From positions 2,957,546 through 3,021,545 of the forward strand of contig NZ_LT578417.1 of assembly GCF_900088535.1 (NCBI RefSeq): a stretch of 64,000 bases of DNA, read 5' to 3'. The DNA comes from Cyanobium sp. NIES-981. Lineage in GTDB: Bacteria > Cyanobacteriota > Cyanobacteriia > PCC-6307 > Cyanobiaceae. The translations under genes were made by a program, and so were the position numbers. Positions within the stretch are counted from its first letter, which is position 1, and the number at the start of each line of letters is the position of its first letter. Under the pieces are notes generated by a model, which was not told the DNA's origin, ran no database searches, and saw nothing but the letters and a program-made list of their open reading frames with translations. Shown piece by piece: positions 1-8,027 of the stretch.

Positions 1-1569
1 CGTTCGAGGACTTCTTCCTGCCGTTTGGAGGAAAGCTCTCTGGTGACAATCGCTGGATCAAGCTGGCTGAGCTGATCCCATGGGATGAGCTGGAAGGTGA
101 CTATGCAGCTCAGTTCTGCAAGGGCTTTGGCGCCCCGGCAAAGCCATTTCGCATGGCACTGGGCGCCCTGATCATCAAGGCCCGCATGGGGCTGACTGAT
201 GAAGAACTGGTTGAGCAAATCAAAGAGAACCCCTATCTCCAGTTCTTCATCGGCCTGGAGGCATTTCAGTACTCGGCTCCGTTTGACCCATCAATGATGG
301 TGTACTTCCGGAAGCGGCTGCCAGATTCGGTCGTGAATGACTGCAATGAACGAATCGTGCGTCACGGTCTGAACGTGATCCGTTCGTCTGCAGTTGATGA
401 GCACGACAGCAGCGATGGAGGCGGAGCCGGGAGCGCAGCTGATCAGAAGATTGAATCCAAAACGCCACGGCCAAATCAGGGGTCACTGCTGATTGATGCG
501 ACATGCGTTCCGGCAGATATTCGGCATCCAACGGATCTCTCGCTGCTCAATGAAGGCCGAGAGCTCACCGAGACTCTGATCGATGCCATGTATTCGCAGG
601 TCAGAGAGTCCTTTGGTCACAAACCACGAACGCATCGGAAGCAGGCCAGGCAGCAGTTCCTCGCCGTGGCCAAGAAAAAACGCCCTCGGTTTCTCAAGAT
701 CCGCAAAGCGATCAAGCAACAGCTTGGGCATCTCAAGCGCAACCTTGCCAACATTGACGCCCTGACAGCCTGTGGCGCAAGCCTTCTGGCGGCTGGGCGG
801 CATGCCTATCAGAAGCTGTTGGTTGTCAGTGAGCTGGTCCGCCAGCAGAACATTCTCTATCGCTCAGACACCAGAAGTATTCCCGCTCGCATCGTCAGCC
901 TCTGTCAAGCGCACATCAGGCCAATTGTTCGCGGCAAGGCGAGGTGCAATGTTGAGTTCGGCGCCAAGATCTCACTTTCTGTCACCGATGAAGGATTTGC
1001 TTTCCTGGATCGGCTGAGCTTTGACCCCTACAACGAAGGGGAAGATCTGAAAGTTCAGGCCCAAGCCTATCGTCGTCGATACGGCTGCTATCCGGAGGTG
1101 ATCTGCGCTGATCAGATCTACCGCACAAGATCAAATCGGGCATTCTGCCAGCGTCACGGCATTCGGCTGAGTGGGCCTCGTCTTGGTCGCCCGAAGAATG
1201 ATCCGGAGTTGGTGGCAGCCGAGAGGCGGCAGTTCGTTGATGATCAAAGGCGGCGCAATGCTGTTGAAGGCAAGATCGGTCAAGGCAAGCGTCGCTATGG
1301 ATTGGGATTGATCCGAGAGAAACTGCCGGCAACACAGGGTTCATCCATCGCGATGAATGTCCTGGTCATGAACCTCCAGAAGCTCCTGGAGCTTCTTTGT
1401 CTCTATTTTGTGCTCTGCTGGCAACTCTTGGTCTCCGCCGCACGGGCTCTGAGCTCCAGCAGCAGAGAGCTGAGTTGTCAGCTCAGCGGGGCCTGAGGAT
1501 CACTCAGAGGTCGCCCGGGCAGGCTCATTGTGGTGCGCATTGCCCGCGGCTCACTTTCTCAGGAGGCCC
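1..1569 (+). mobile_element. IS5/IS1182-like insertion sequence, copy 1 (left end outside window)
   Basis: Right part of a 1,715-bp element that is complete at 8028-9742 and 42321-44035. The terminal repeat reads TTTCTCAGGAGGCCC and ends at 1569. Its partner in the complete copies starts GGGCCTCCTGAGAAA. The encoded transposase is identical in sequence to the other two copies, which indicates recent activity. It cuts the gene fragment at 1570-1861; the right flank starts TAAGTA. The family name is inferred from the DUF772-type N-terminus plus DDE domain; an ISfinder comparison would settle the group. Confidence 0.9.
3..1496 (+). CDS. DDE transposase of the 1,715-bp IS (5' end outside window)
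   Basis: The reading frame is open from the window edge; the complete protein (525 aa) is seen in the other copies. The N-terminal half has the DUF772-type region with the YFRKRLP motif. The catalytic triad is likely D193 ([11 protein letters not shown]), D398 ([10 protein letters not shown]) and E450 ([15 protein letters not shown]), numbered on the full protein. About 27 N-terminal residues are missing here because the window begins inside the gene. It performs cut-and-paste transposition of its own element. Confidence 0.92.
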   Translation, partial: FEDFFLPFGGKLSGDNRWIKLAELIPWDELEGDYAAQFCKGFGAPAKPFRMALGALIIKARMGLTDEELVEQIKENPYLQFFIGLEAFQYSAPFDPSMMVYFRKRLPDSVVNDCNERIVRHGLNVIRSSAVDEHDSSDGGGAGSAADQKIESKTPRPNQGSLLIDATCVPADIRHPTDLSLLNEGRELTETLIDAMYSQVRESFGHKPRTHRKQARQQFLAVAKKKRPRFLKIRKAIKQQLGHLKRNLANIDALTACGASLLAAGRHAYQKLLVVSELVRQQNILYRSDTRSIPARIVSLCQAHIRPIVRGKARCNVEFGAKISLSVTDEGFAFLDRLSFDPYNEGEDLKVQAQAYRRRYGCYPEVICADQIYRTRSNRAFCQRHGIRLSGPRLGRPKNDPELVAAERRQFVDDQRRRNAVEGKIGQGKRRYGLGLIREKLPATQGSSIAMNVLVMNLQKLLELLCLYFVLCWQLLVSAARALSSSSRELSCQLSGA

Positions 1570-1861
1570 TAAGTATGGCTGGAACGGAGATTCGTATCGC
1601 CTCCTTGTTAAAGCGCTGTCTTTAGACCCCCCTCAGCTTACCTTCCGTTATGCATCGCTAAATGATCGAGTAATCGATATGTGCATCGGAGATCCGCCGA
1701 GTGGATCAAGTATTACTAATGCGTGTGCACAGTCAGCTAAAATTGTCAATGATGCAGCAGCTGATAAGATCGTTGAGTGGGACGAGACAAGTGACGTCTT
1801 TGATATTCGCGATCCTTACTTCCTTTTCTATCTTCGATGGTCTGATATTACAGACAGCTAA
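1570..1861 (+). pseudogene. C-terminal fragment of an unidentified integron-cassette gene
   Basis: About 96 codons remain downstream of IS copy 1, reading from KYGWNGDSYRLL to a TAA stop at 1859-1861. The tail carries the pattern DIRDPYFLFYLRWS. I do not recognise the family; similar aromatic 'DPxFxFYLR' tails occur at the ends of some winged-helix or ATPase-linked proteins, but that is only an impression. The base composition is visibly less GC-rich than the chromosomal genes further right. The stop codon lies inside the first box of the attC-like site at 1856-1941, which is typical of cassette genes. The 5' part was removed or separated by the IS and lies outside the window. Confidence 0.6.
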
Positions 1862-1941
1862 CATCAAGATCCAGCGGTCGGGAGCAGAAGTGCTTGAATA
1901 ATGCTGAAGCTACTGCCCGCCGCTGATCTTGAGCGTTCGAA
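1856..1941 (+). other. attC-like integron recombination site 1
   Basis: The outer boxes are AGCTAAC (1856-1862) and GTTCGAA (1935-1941). The inner arms TCAAGATCCAGCGG (1864-1877) and CCGCTGATCTTGA (1920-1932) pair completely apart from one extra C in the left arm, the unpaired extrahelical base expected of attC. Total length is 86 bp. The arms are the same as those of the site at 10321-10407. Recombination would fall between G935 and T936 of the 1,900s block. Known attC architecture supports the call; folding software was not run. Confidence 0.82.
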
Positions 1942-2013
1942 GGATGTGTCGTCGTTGAAGGGAGCCAGCAAGGCAGCGTTGCGCGGCCGTAGCCAGGAGG
2001 CTACAGTTGGTGG

Positions 2014-2319
2014 ATGGTTGAAGTCCGCCAGGCAGAGCGCTTCGTTCGATGGCTTGAGGGTCTGCGTGATCTAAAGGGCCGGGCGAAGGTTCTGGCCCGG
2101 ATTGAGCGCCTCATTGGCGGCAATCCTGGGGACGTCAGGCCCGTCGGTGGCGGCGTATCTGAGTTGCGGATCAACTATGGCCCTGGATACAGGGTCTACT
2201 ACCTGCAGAAGGGCACCACCTTGATCATCCTGTTGGCTGGCGGAGACAAGAGCTCACAGGCCAAGGACATTGGTGAGGCCCTTCTGCTGGCAATCAATCT
2301 GAGTGAGGAGTCCCGATGA
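2014..2319 (+). CDS. HigB/RelE-type toxin (addiction module killer protein)
   Basis: A 101-aa protein matching the HigB-like killer family in length and sequence: RFVRWLEGLRDLKGRAKVL near the start, then GVSELRINYGPGYRVYY and LIILLAGGDKSSQ. Members have the RelE fold and usually cleave mRNA on the ribosome; that activity is family knowledge, not shown here. The start ATG at 2014 has a purine-rich stretch (CCAGGAGG) 14-20 bases upstream. The stop overlaps the start of the antitoxin by 4 bp. The pair sits between attC-like sites 1 and 2, so it forms one cassette; toxin-antitoxin cassettes are common in sedentary chromosomal integrons, where they are thought to stabilise arrays. Confidence 0.85.
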   Translation: MVEVRQAERFVRWLEGLRDLKGRAKVLARIERLIGGNPGDVRPVGGGVSELRINYGPGYRVYYLQKGTTLIILLAGGDKSSQAKDIGEALLLAINLSEESR

Positions 2320-2624
2320 AACCCACGACCAGCCCCTACGACGTCGCCGAGCATCTACGAACACCTGAGGAGATGGCGGCCTACCTGGAAGCCTGCATTG
2401 AGGAGGCGGATGGAGATGCCGCCTTCATCGCCAAGGCCTTGGGGGACATCGCACGGGCCCAGGGCATGACCCAGGTGGCCAGAGACTCTGGCCTTTCCAG
2501 GGAGAGCCTCTACAAGGCCCTGTCTGGCGAGCGCAGTCCAAGCTTTGACACCATCCTGAAGGTTGTCTCTGCCCTTGGACTGAAGCTGAGCGCCAGTGTC
2601 AGAAGTGAAGCGGAGGTGGCTTGA
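2316..2624 (+). CDS. HigA-like antitoxin with HTH domain
   Basis: A 102-aa protein of the addiction-module antidote family. The N-terminal part (YDVAEHLRTPEEMAAYLEAC) is characteristic, and the C-terminal half is a Xre-like helix-turn-helix (MTQVARDSGLSRESLYKAL, then SPSFDTILKVVSALGLKL). It should bind the toxin at 2014-2319 and repress their common promoter. The ATG overlaps the toxin stop in an ATGA arrangement, implying translational coupling. Toxin-first gene order agrees with the hig family. A decayed second copy of this pair lies at 4600-4860. Confidence 0.87.
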   Translation: MKPTTSPYDVAEHLRTPEEMAAYLEACIEEADGDAAFIAKALGDIARAQGMTQVARDSGLSRESLYKALSGERSPSFDTILKVVSALGLKLSASVRSEAEVA

Positions 2625-2677
2625 GCTCTGCTGGCCAGGCGTAGGCCCGCAATGGCTGCCTGTGGAGATGCGACACC

Positions 2678-2767
2678 TTCGAACAAGCCCCTGGAGTGGA
2701 CAGGCCGCCTGCGATTCTGGTTCGATGCCTATAGCTTCTCGCCTGCCACTCAGGGGCAGCGTTCGAT
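2678..2767 (+). other. attC-like integron recombination site 2
   Basis: Outer boxes TTCGAAC (2678-2684) and GTTCGAT (2761-2767). Inner arms GCCCCTGGAGTGG (2687-2699) and CCACTCAGGGGC (2746-2757) pair fully except for one extra G in the left arm. Length is 90 bp. The arms differ from sites 1 and 3 but the outer boxes match site 1 (GTTCGAA/GTTCGAT). It closes the toxin-antitoxin cassette. Confidence 0.8.
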
Positions 2768-2831
2768 CTGCGCGCCACCGGCAGTTGTTTCTATCCGCGT
2801 GCTGAAACAATCCAGGCTGCCTGCCTTCGCA

Positions 2832-4496
2832 CTACTCATGATCCCCGCAGCCCGACGCCTGCAGGGCATCATGGGGCGCCTCAGGGGCCTTCTCGAGTGA
2901 GCCCAGCTCCTCCCAGGAGCTGTCTGGTTTGAGTTGCCGGACCCAGAGGGATCCTTCGTCATCAGTGGCCACCAGCCACCCAGCCCCGTCCGCCGTGCCG
3001 AATCCCGCTACCAGGCGGTGCTGATCAGCGGCGATCGGCACCCAGTTCTCACCGGTGGTGGTGCCAACCCAGATCCTGCCCTCACCGTCTTCGGCCGCCA
3101 GGATGGGTGGGCCCTCAAGTGTCGTCCAACCCACCAGGTTGCCCCTAAACGGCCCACCGATGGCCCGCCACTCCCGGGGTTCCGGATCGAGAGGCCGTGA
3201 GCGCAGTGAGCCGTGGTGATCAATCGCGAAGAGTTGCAGTTGATCCTTGCTATCCAGCAGAATGAGGGGTGGGGCGATGAAGGGGCCATCCAGACGGATC
3301 CAGGGTGCGCCCTCCACCGGCTCATCGCCGGCTCCGCTGCCTAGTACATCGAGGAGCCCGTACAGCAGACCCTCCTCGTCCCAGAGCACTAGATCGAGCC
3401 GGCCCTCGGAGCCGGCGTGCAGCAGCACACGGGCGCGCCTGGGCCCCTCCAGCAGCCTCCAGTGCTCCCGATCGGGTCGGCCGCTGCCGATCCGCACCCC
3501 CTCCAGCCCGAGGGCAACCACGTGGCGGCGGCGATCGGGGCCACGCAGGCGGGCCCCCTCCCCCGGTGCGAGCAGCCGCTGCCGCGGGGTGAGCCGCGGG
3601 ATCACCTCCCGGGGGGTGGGGTAGGGGTCGAACACACTGACGCGCACCGACCAGACCGCCTCGAAAGCCAGCACGCCGGGGCGGGTGCGGAACAGCACCG
3701 GCGTCAGTTCAGTGGAGCCGGGTGTACCGGGGAGGTCGGTGAGCCGGTGCACCGCGTAGGTGAAGTCGTGGTTCTCGGTCTCGCCGGAATCAGGGCCCGC
3801 CGGCGGGGTGTCGGGGATCCAGCTGCCCCCGATGTCAAGGTTGAGCCCGAAGGAGAGATCGGCCTGGTCGTCCTCGTCGGCGCCGCAGAGCAGGGTGAGG
3901 TCGTCGGGCGCGCCCCGCAACGAGAAGGGGGGTCCCGCCGGGCGGATGTATCGGGGCGAGACGGGCAGATCGCCACCGTCGGAACGGCTTTCGCGGTCGC
4001 CGAACTCCCGCCTTCGTTCGCCTTCCTCGTCGTAGATCACGGCGTAGAACTGCACCTCCCCGGGGCTGCCTCCGTCACCATCCATCAAGAGGGTGGCGAC
4101 GCTGAAGTCGAACTCCACCAGCCGATCCAGGGTGGCGGCCCACCCCTTGATCAGGGCCCCGTGCCGTGCCACCCGGCCGCCGCCCGCCGTGATGCGGTAC
4201 CAGTAGCGGCTGGCGGGTCGCAGGCCCCCGAAGGCCACCGTGAAACTGGTGCCCGGCCCTGAGGTCAACGGGAAGCGCACCGCCTCCAGATTGGCGGGCA
4301 CCATGTCAACTCGCGGGTCCCCCGAGACCATTCGGAACAGCTCCACAACGGGCACCGAGGCGAAGCGCAGTTCGATCCGCATCCGGAGCGTCTGGGGGGC
4401 GCGGTCCAGCCTCAGCCTGGTGATCGCCTGCACCTGCAGAACCGCGGCGGCGGCCGAGACGGCCTCGGTCACCCGTAGGGCAAGGGGGCTGGTCAT
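2832..4496 (-). CDS. Hypothetical protein with possible FN3-like and beta-propeller regions
   Basis: The 554-aa reading starts at ATG 4496 (MTSPLALRVTEAV); the frame stays open further upstream, but the longer N-terminus overlaps the decayed toxin-antitoxin copy and looks non-coding. The N-terminal third (about 60-110, GGLRPASRYWYRITAGG) resembles fibronectin-type or metallophosphoesterase N-domain beta sandwiches. The last 150 residues contain repeats of W/V-G/A-D-E-G blades (LLDSKDQLQLFAIDHHGSL, AAEDGEGRIWVGTTTG, ATDDEGSLWVRQL), suggesting a propeller. No signal peptide and no catalytic motif were recognised. The gene lies between attC-like site 2 and a second toxin-antitoxin remnant, antisense to both, so it may be a reverse-oriented cassette gene. 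Function unknown. Confidence 0.65.
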   Translation of the reverse strand: MTSPLALRVTEAVSAAAAVLQVQAITRLRLDRAPQTLRMRIELRFASVPVVELFRMVSGDPRVDMVPANLEAVRFPLTSGPGTSFTVAFGGLRPASRYWYRITAGGGRVARHGALIKGWAATLDRLVEFDFSVATLLMDGDGGSPGEVQFYAVIYDEEGERRREFGDRESRSDGGDLPVSPRYIRPAGPPFSLRGAPDDLTLLCGADEDDQADLSFGLNLDIGGSWIPDTPPAGPDSGETENHDFTYAVHRLTDLPGTPGSTELTPVLFRTRPGVLAFEAVWSVRVSVFDPYPTPREVIPRLTPRQRLLAPGEGARLRGPDRRRHVVALGLEGVRIGSGRPDREHWRLLEGPRRARVLLHAGSEGRLDLVLWDEEGLLYGLLDVLGSGAGDEPVEGAPWIRLDGPFIAPPLILLDSKDQLQLFAIDHHGSLRSRPLDPEPREWRAIGGPFRGNLVGWTTLEGPPILAAEDGEGRIWVGTTTGENWVPIAADQHRLVAGFGTADGAGWLVATDDEGSLWVRQLKPDSSWEELGSLEKAPEAPHDALQASGCGDHE

Positions 4497-4599
4497 CAGT
4501 GGAAAGGCGCAGCGATGGGGCCCAGCCCAGTCTGCATGGGTCGGCCGGGATGAGCTACAAGGGTCATGCACGGCAACAGGGTCAACCCAGCTCATTTGG

Positions 4600-4860
4600 G
4601 GCGGCGTGTCAGAGTTGGGATTCAACTACGGCCCTGGATGCAGAATCGATTACCTGCAGAAGGGAACCGCCTTGTTCAGCCTGTTGGCTGGTGGAGATAA
4701 TTGATCACAGGCATAGGACATTGACCATGCCCTATGCCGTCACCGAGCATCTCGGAACTCCCGAGGGGGTGGCGGCCTGCCTTGATACCTGCATCTGAGG
4801 AGGCGGATCGAGATGTCGCCTTCATGGCCAAGGCCCTTGGCGGCATCGCACGGCCCCAGG
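4600..4860 (+). pseudogene. Decayed second copy of the HigB/HigA-type toxin-antitoxin pair
   Basis: Bases 4600-4704 encode GGVSELGFNYGPGCRIDYLQKG and end early at SLLAGGDN, matching the toxin C-terminus at 2014-2319 without its N-terminal half. A new ATG at 4728 then gives MPYAVTEHLGTPEGVAACLDTC, matching the antitoxin N-terminus before a TGA stop; further antitoxin sequence (RCRLHGQGPWRHRT) continues out of frame. The copy is cut at 4860 by the IS21-family element. It records either duplication of the cassette or a second related cassette. Confidence 0.8.
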
Positions 4861-4957
4861 TGTCCGGCGACAATCTGGTTGAGGGGTCGCGCCGATCTGG
4901 TTGACCGCTTCTGAGGGGGTCTGCTGAATCCGGTTGCCATGCGCAGGGCACCGGGCC

Positions 4958-6553
4958 ATGCCTGCTCCCCTCACCGCTCAACAGATTGCGCTGTACATGT
5001 CCAAACGACGAGCCGGCAGCCGCCAGGAGGTGGCTGCCGCAGCGGCGGGCATCTCGGTGAGCAGTGCCCACCGCATTGATGCAGGCCGCCTCCAACCCAA
5101 AGCCGCCAAGCCCCGCACCAGGCGCCGACCCGATCCATTGGCGGAGGTCTGGGAACCACTCTTACTGCCGCTGCTGGAGCGCCATCCAGCGCTCACGCCC
5201 ACCACCCTGCTGGAGCACCTGCAGGAGCAAAAGCCTGATCAGGACTGGAGTTCGGTGAAACGCACCCTGCAGCGGCGGGTACAGCAGTGGAAGGCACTGC
5301 ATGGCCCGGCGCCGGAGGTGATGTTCCCGCTGGCCTACCAGCCCGGCGAGATCGGCTTCTGCGACTTCACCCGGGTGAAACGGGTGGCGATCACCCTGCG
5401 CGGACAACCGTTCCCCCACCTTCTCTTTCACTACCGCCTGGCCTGGAGCGGCTGGGCCTACGGGCAGATCGTCCACGGCGGAGAGAGTTTCGTGGCCCTC
5501 TCCGAGGGTCTGCAGAACGCCCTGGCCGCCTGCGGTGGGGTGCCCAGAGAGCTGCGCACCGATCGGCTCTCGGCCGCCAGCCGCAACCGGGATGGCAGCT
5601 ACGCCCTCGACATCACCCCCCGCTACCAGGCCCTGTGTGCCCACTACGGCCTGTCCCCCAGCCGCAACAACCGGGGTGTGGCCCACGAGAACGGCATCGT
5701 CGAGGGACCCAACGGCCATGTGAAACGGCGGCTGGAGCAGAAGCTGATCCTGCGCGGCAGCTGTGATTTCGAGGAGCCGGCCGAATACGGCGAGCTTCTC
5801 GCTGAGGTGTTCAGCGCCCTCAACGCCCCCCGGCAACGGCGCTACGAGCAGGAGCTGGAGCATCTGGCCCCTCTGCCGGCGTTCCGCTTTGCCGACTACG
5901 AGCGGCTCACGGTGCGGGTGCGGAGCACCAGCACGATCGAGGTGAGGCAGGTGATCTACTCGGTGCCGCCCACCCTGATCGGCCGTCAGGTCACGGTGCG
6001 GCTGCACCACGACCGGCTGGTGGTGTTCCTGGGCAGCGGCTGGGTCTGCCAGCTCCCGCGCGCCTATGGCGCCGCAGGTGAGAAGCGGGCCTGGTGCATC
6101 GATCTGGAGCACCTGATCGATGGCCTGCGGGCCAAGCCCCGGGCCCTGCTCCATTGCCGCTACCAGCGCCACCTGTTCCCGGATCAGCGCTGGTGGGAGT
6201 TCTGGCAGCAGTTGCTGGCCGGCGGTGAGCGTGACGGTGCGGCCCGGCTGATGGCGGAGGCCCTGTATGTGGCGGTGCGGGTGGCCTCGTTTGAGTTGGT
6301 GCTCGCCTTCCTGGAGCAGGCCCAGCGCCGCCAGTCCCTGTCCCTCTCGGCTCTGCAGCAGCGCTTTCGCGTGCCGCCCCGCTGCCCGAGCCTCCCCGAT
6401 CCCGTCATTCCCCAACACCTGCTGGCCTCCTATGACCACCTCGTCCCCGCTGCCGCGCTCACAGGCGGTGGAAGCGGCCCTGCCGCTGCTGCTCAAACAA
6501 CTCAAGCTGGCGCGGTTTCGCAGCCACTGGCAGCCGCTGGCCGAGCAGGCTGA
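4958..6553 (+). CDS. istA: IS21-family transposase IstA
   Basis: About 531 aa from ATG 4958 (another ATG at 4934 is possible). An N-terminal helix-turn-helix (GSRQEVAAAAAGISVSSAHRI) precedes the rve/DDE domain. Catalytic acidic residues are likely in IGFCDFTRV, ELRTDRLSA and HENGIVEGPNGHVKRRL, and the C-terminal IstA region follows (YSVPPTLIGRQVTVRLHHD). It works with the ATPase IstB, whose gene starts 122 bp before this stop. The reading frame is intact, so the element may still be active. Confidence 0.9.
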   Translation: MPAPLTAQQIALYMSKRRAGSRQEVAAAAAGISVSSAHRIDAGRLQPKAAKPRTRRRPDPLAEVWEPLLLPLLERHPALTPTTLLEHLQEQKPDQDWSSVKRTLQRRVQQWKALHGPAPEVMFPLAYQPGEIGFCDFTRVKRVAITLRGQPFPHLLFHYRLAWSGWAYGQIVHGGESFVALSEGLQNALAACGGVPRELRTDRLSAASRNRDGSYALDITPRYQALCAHYGLSPSRNNRGVAHENGIVEGPNGHVKRRLEQKLILRGSCDFEEPAEYGELLAEVFSALNAPRQRRYEQELEHLAPLPAFRFADYERLTVRVRSTSTIEVRQVIYSVPPTLIGRQVTVRLHHDRLVVFLGSGWVCQLPRAYGAAGEKRAWCIDLEHLIDGLRAKPRALLHCRYQRHLFPDQRWWEFWQQLLAGGERDGAARLMAEALYVAVRVASFELVLAFLEQAQRRQSLSLSALQQRFRVPPRCPSLPDPVIPQHLLASYDHLVPAAALTGGGSGPAAAAQTTQAGAVSQPLAAAGRAG

Positions 6554-7235
6554 GGCCCAGGGCTGGAGCCCGGGCCAGTTCCTCTACGCCCTCTGCGAGC
6601 AGGAGCTGGAACAGCGGCAGACCGCCCGTCAGCAGCGGCTGCTGCGCGGTGCCCATCTCCCCTGGCAGAAGGGCCTCGACGGCTTTGACCACCAGCACCT
6701 CGATCCCCGCCAGTGGCAGGAGCTCCAGAGCCTGGCGCGGCAGACCACCTGGCTGCTGCAGGCGGAAAACCTGCTGCTGTTCGGTCCCAGCGGGGTGGGC
6801 AAGACCCACCTGGCCATTGCCATCACGATGGCGATGGTGGCGCAGGACCAGGTCTGCCGCTTCTTCCCCGCCACCACGCTGGTGCAGCTGCTGCAGAAGG
6901 CCAAGGCGGCCTACGACCTGCCGGCGATGCTGCAGAAGCTCGATCGCTACGCCCTGCTGGTGATCGACGACATCTCCTACGTGCGGCGCAGCGAGCTGGA
7001 GACCTCGGTGCTGTTCGAGCTGATCTGCCACCGCTACGAGCGCAAATCACTGCTGGTGACCAGCAACCAGCCCTTCCGCGAGTGGGACGACATCTTCCCC
7101 AGCGGCTCCATGACCGTGGCAGCGGTGGACCGGCTGGTGCACCACTGCCACATCATCGGCATCAAGGGCGAGAGCTACCGGCAGAAGGCAGCTGCTGCAA
7201 GGGTTTCCAGCGATTCCAGCGACCCGCCAACGTAA
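6432..7235 (+). CDS. istB: IS21-family helper ATPase IstB
   Basis: A 267-aa AAA+ protein starting at ATG 6432 (MTTSSPLPRSQAVEAALPLL). Walker A is LLFGPSGVGKTHLAIAI and Walker B is ALLVIDDISYVRRSE; TSNQPFREWDDIF and AVDRLVHHCHIIGIKGESYR are the usual IstB C-terminal blocks. IstB assembles on target DNA and stimulates IstA-mediated insertion. It overlaps the 3' end of istA in another frame, a common arrangement in this family. Length and motifs indicate an intact gene. Confidence 0.93.
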   Translation: MTTSSPLPRSQAVEAALPLLLKQLKLARFRSHWQPLAEQAEAQGWSPGQFLYALCEQELEQRQTARQQRLLRGAHLPWQKGLDGFDHQHLDPRQWQELQSLARQTTWLLQAENLLLFGPSGVGKTHLAIAITMAMVAQDQVCRFFPATTLVQLLQKAKAAYDLPAMLQKLDRYALLVIDDISYVRRSELETSVLFELICHRYERKSLLVTSNQPFREWDDIFPSGSMTVAAVDRLVHHCHIIGIKGESYRQKAAAARVSSDSSDPPT

Positions 7236-7488
7236 TTGACGCGGGCGTCAGCACCGGCACGATCACCGGCATCAGCGGCCCAGACGTCCAAGACCAGGGC
7301 GGCGACGCGACAACTGGCCCACCTGTCGAGGCAATCTCCCCGCGCAACCAACCAGATTGACGCGCCGCGACATGCCTGGTCACGATCCAGTCCTCATCGG
7401 CAGTTCAGGCCTGCAGCAGGGGCAAAACCGGTGCCGCTCACCGGTCAACCTGATTGACGCCACCCTTCAACCTGATTGACACGGGACA

Positions 7489-7860
7489 AGCCTCTACCCG
7501 GCGCCAGCGTTCATCCGATCGGACAACGGCCCGGAGTTCATTGCGCAGGCCCTACGGGACTGGTGCGAGGCCAGCAGCGCCACCAGCACGGCCTACATCG
7601 CGCCGGGATCCCCATGGGAGAACGGATTCGCAGAATCCTTCAACGGCCGCTTCCGCGATGAATTCCTCAACACCGAGTTGTTCACCACAGCCCCGGAGGC
7701 TCAGATCCTGGCCGATCGCTGGCGATGGGAGTACAACTCACTCAGGCCGCATTCGGCCCTCCAAGGGCGTACGCCCATGGAGGCAGCTCAACAAGGAGCT
7801 GCAGCATGACCATGACCACCCACTCTCATAAGCCCTGGACCGATAAAGGGGGTCACGTCA
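7489..7860 (+). mobile_element. 3' fragment of IS3-family element (IS407-like)
   Basis: These 372 bp match the last 372 bp of the complete copy at 40604-41843, including the orfB tail (to the TGA at 7807-7809) and the terminal repeat ending GGGGGTCACGTCA at 7860. The left end abuts the right end of the IS21 element exactly, which suggests IS21-associated deletion of the rest. The right end abuts the N-terminal coding sequence of the XhoI-like gene, whose start codon is missing. Confidence 0.9.
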
Positions 7861-8027
7861 TTTAGACTTAGCAGATTACAAAAAGAAGGCTCACAAGGCA
7901 GTTAAGGAGTTTTGGGGCAATCGCGATGCAGCCAAAGAACGCCAACTCGCCTCAGGAAAAGCAGATCAAGGGGAGCGCGCTGGTGTTACATCAGGGAAGA
8001 ACATGGACGGCTTCCTGTCGCTAATTA

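Larger units (their letters stand above)
4861..7488 (+). mobile_element. IS21-family insertion sequence (istA-istB)
   Basis: The element is 2,628 bp. The ends are imperfect inverted repeats beginning TGTCC: TGTCCGGCGACAATCTGGTT at 4861 and, read from the right end, TGTCCCGTGTCAATCAGGTT. Several subterminal repeats of the motif AATCTGGTTGA or its complement occur inside both ends (for example near 4872, 4898, 7350, 7445 and 7468), as in IS21. No target duplication is visible: the left flank is the toxin-antitoxin remnant and the right flank is the inside of an IS3-family copy, so a deletion probably followed insertion. Confidence 0.9.

Noticed and set aside
5162..6505. 447-aa open frame on the minus strand
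   Set aside because: Antisense to istA; no domain; consistent with high-GC shadow.
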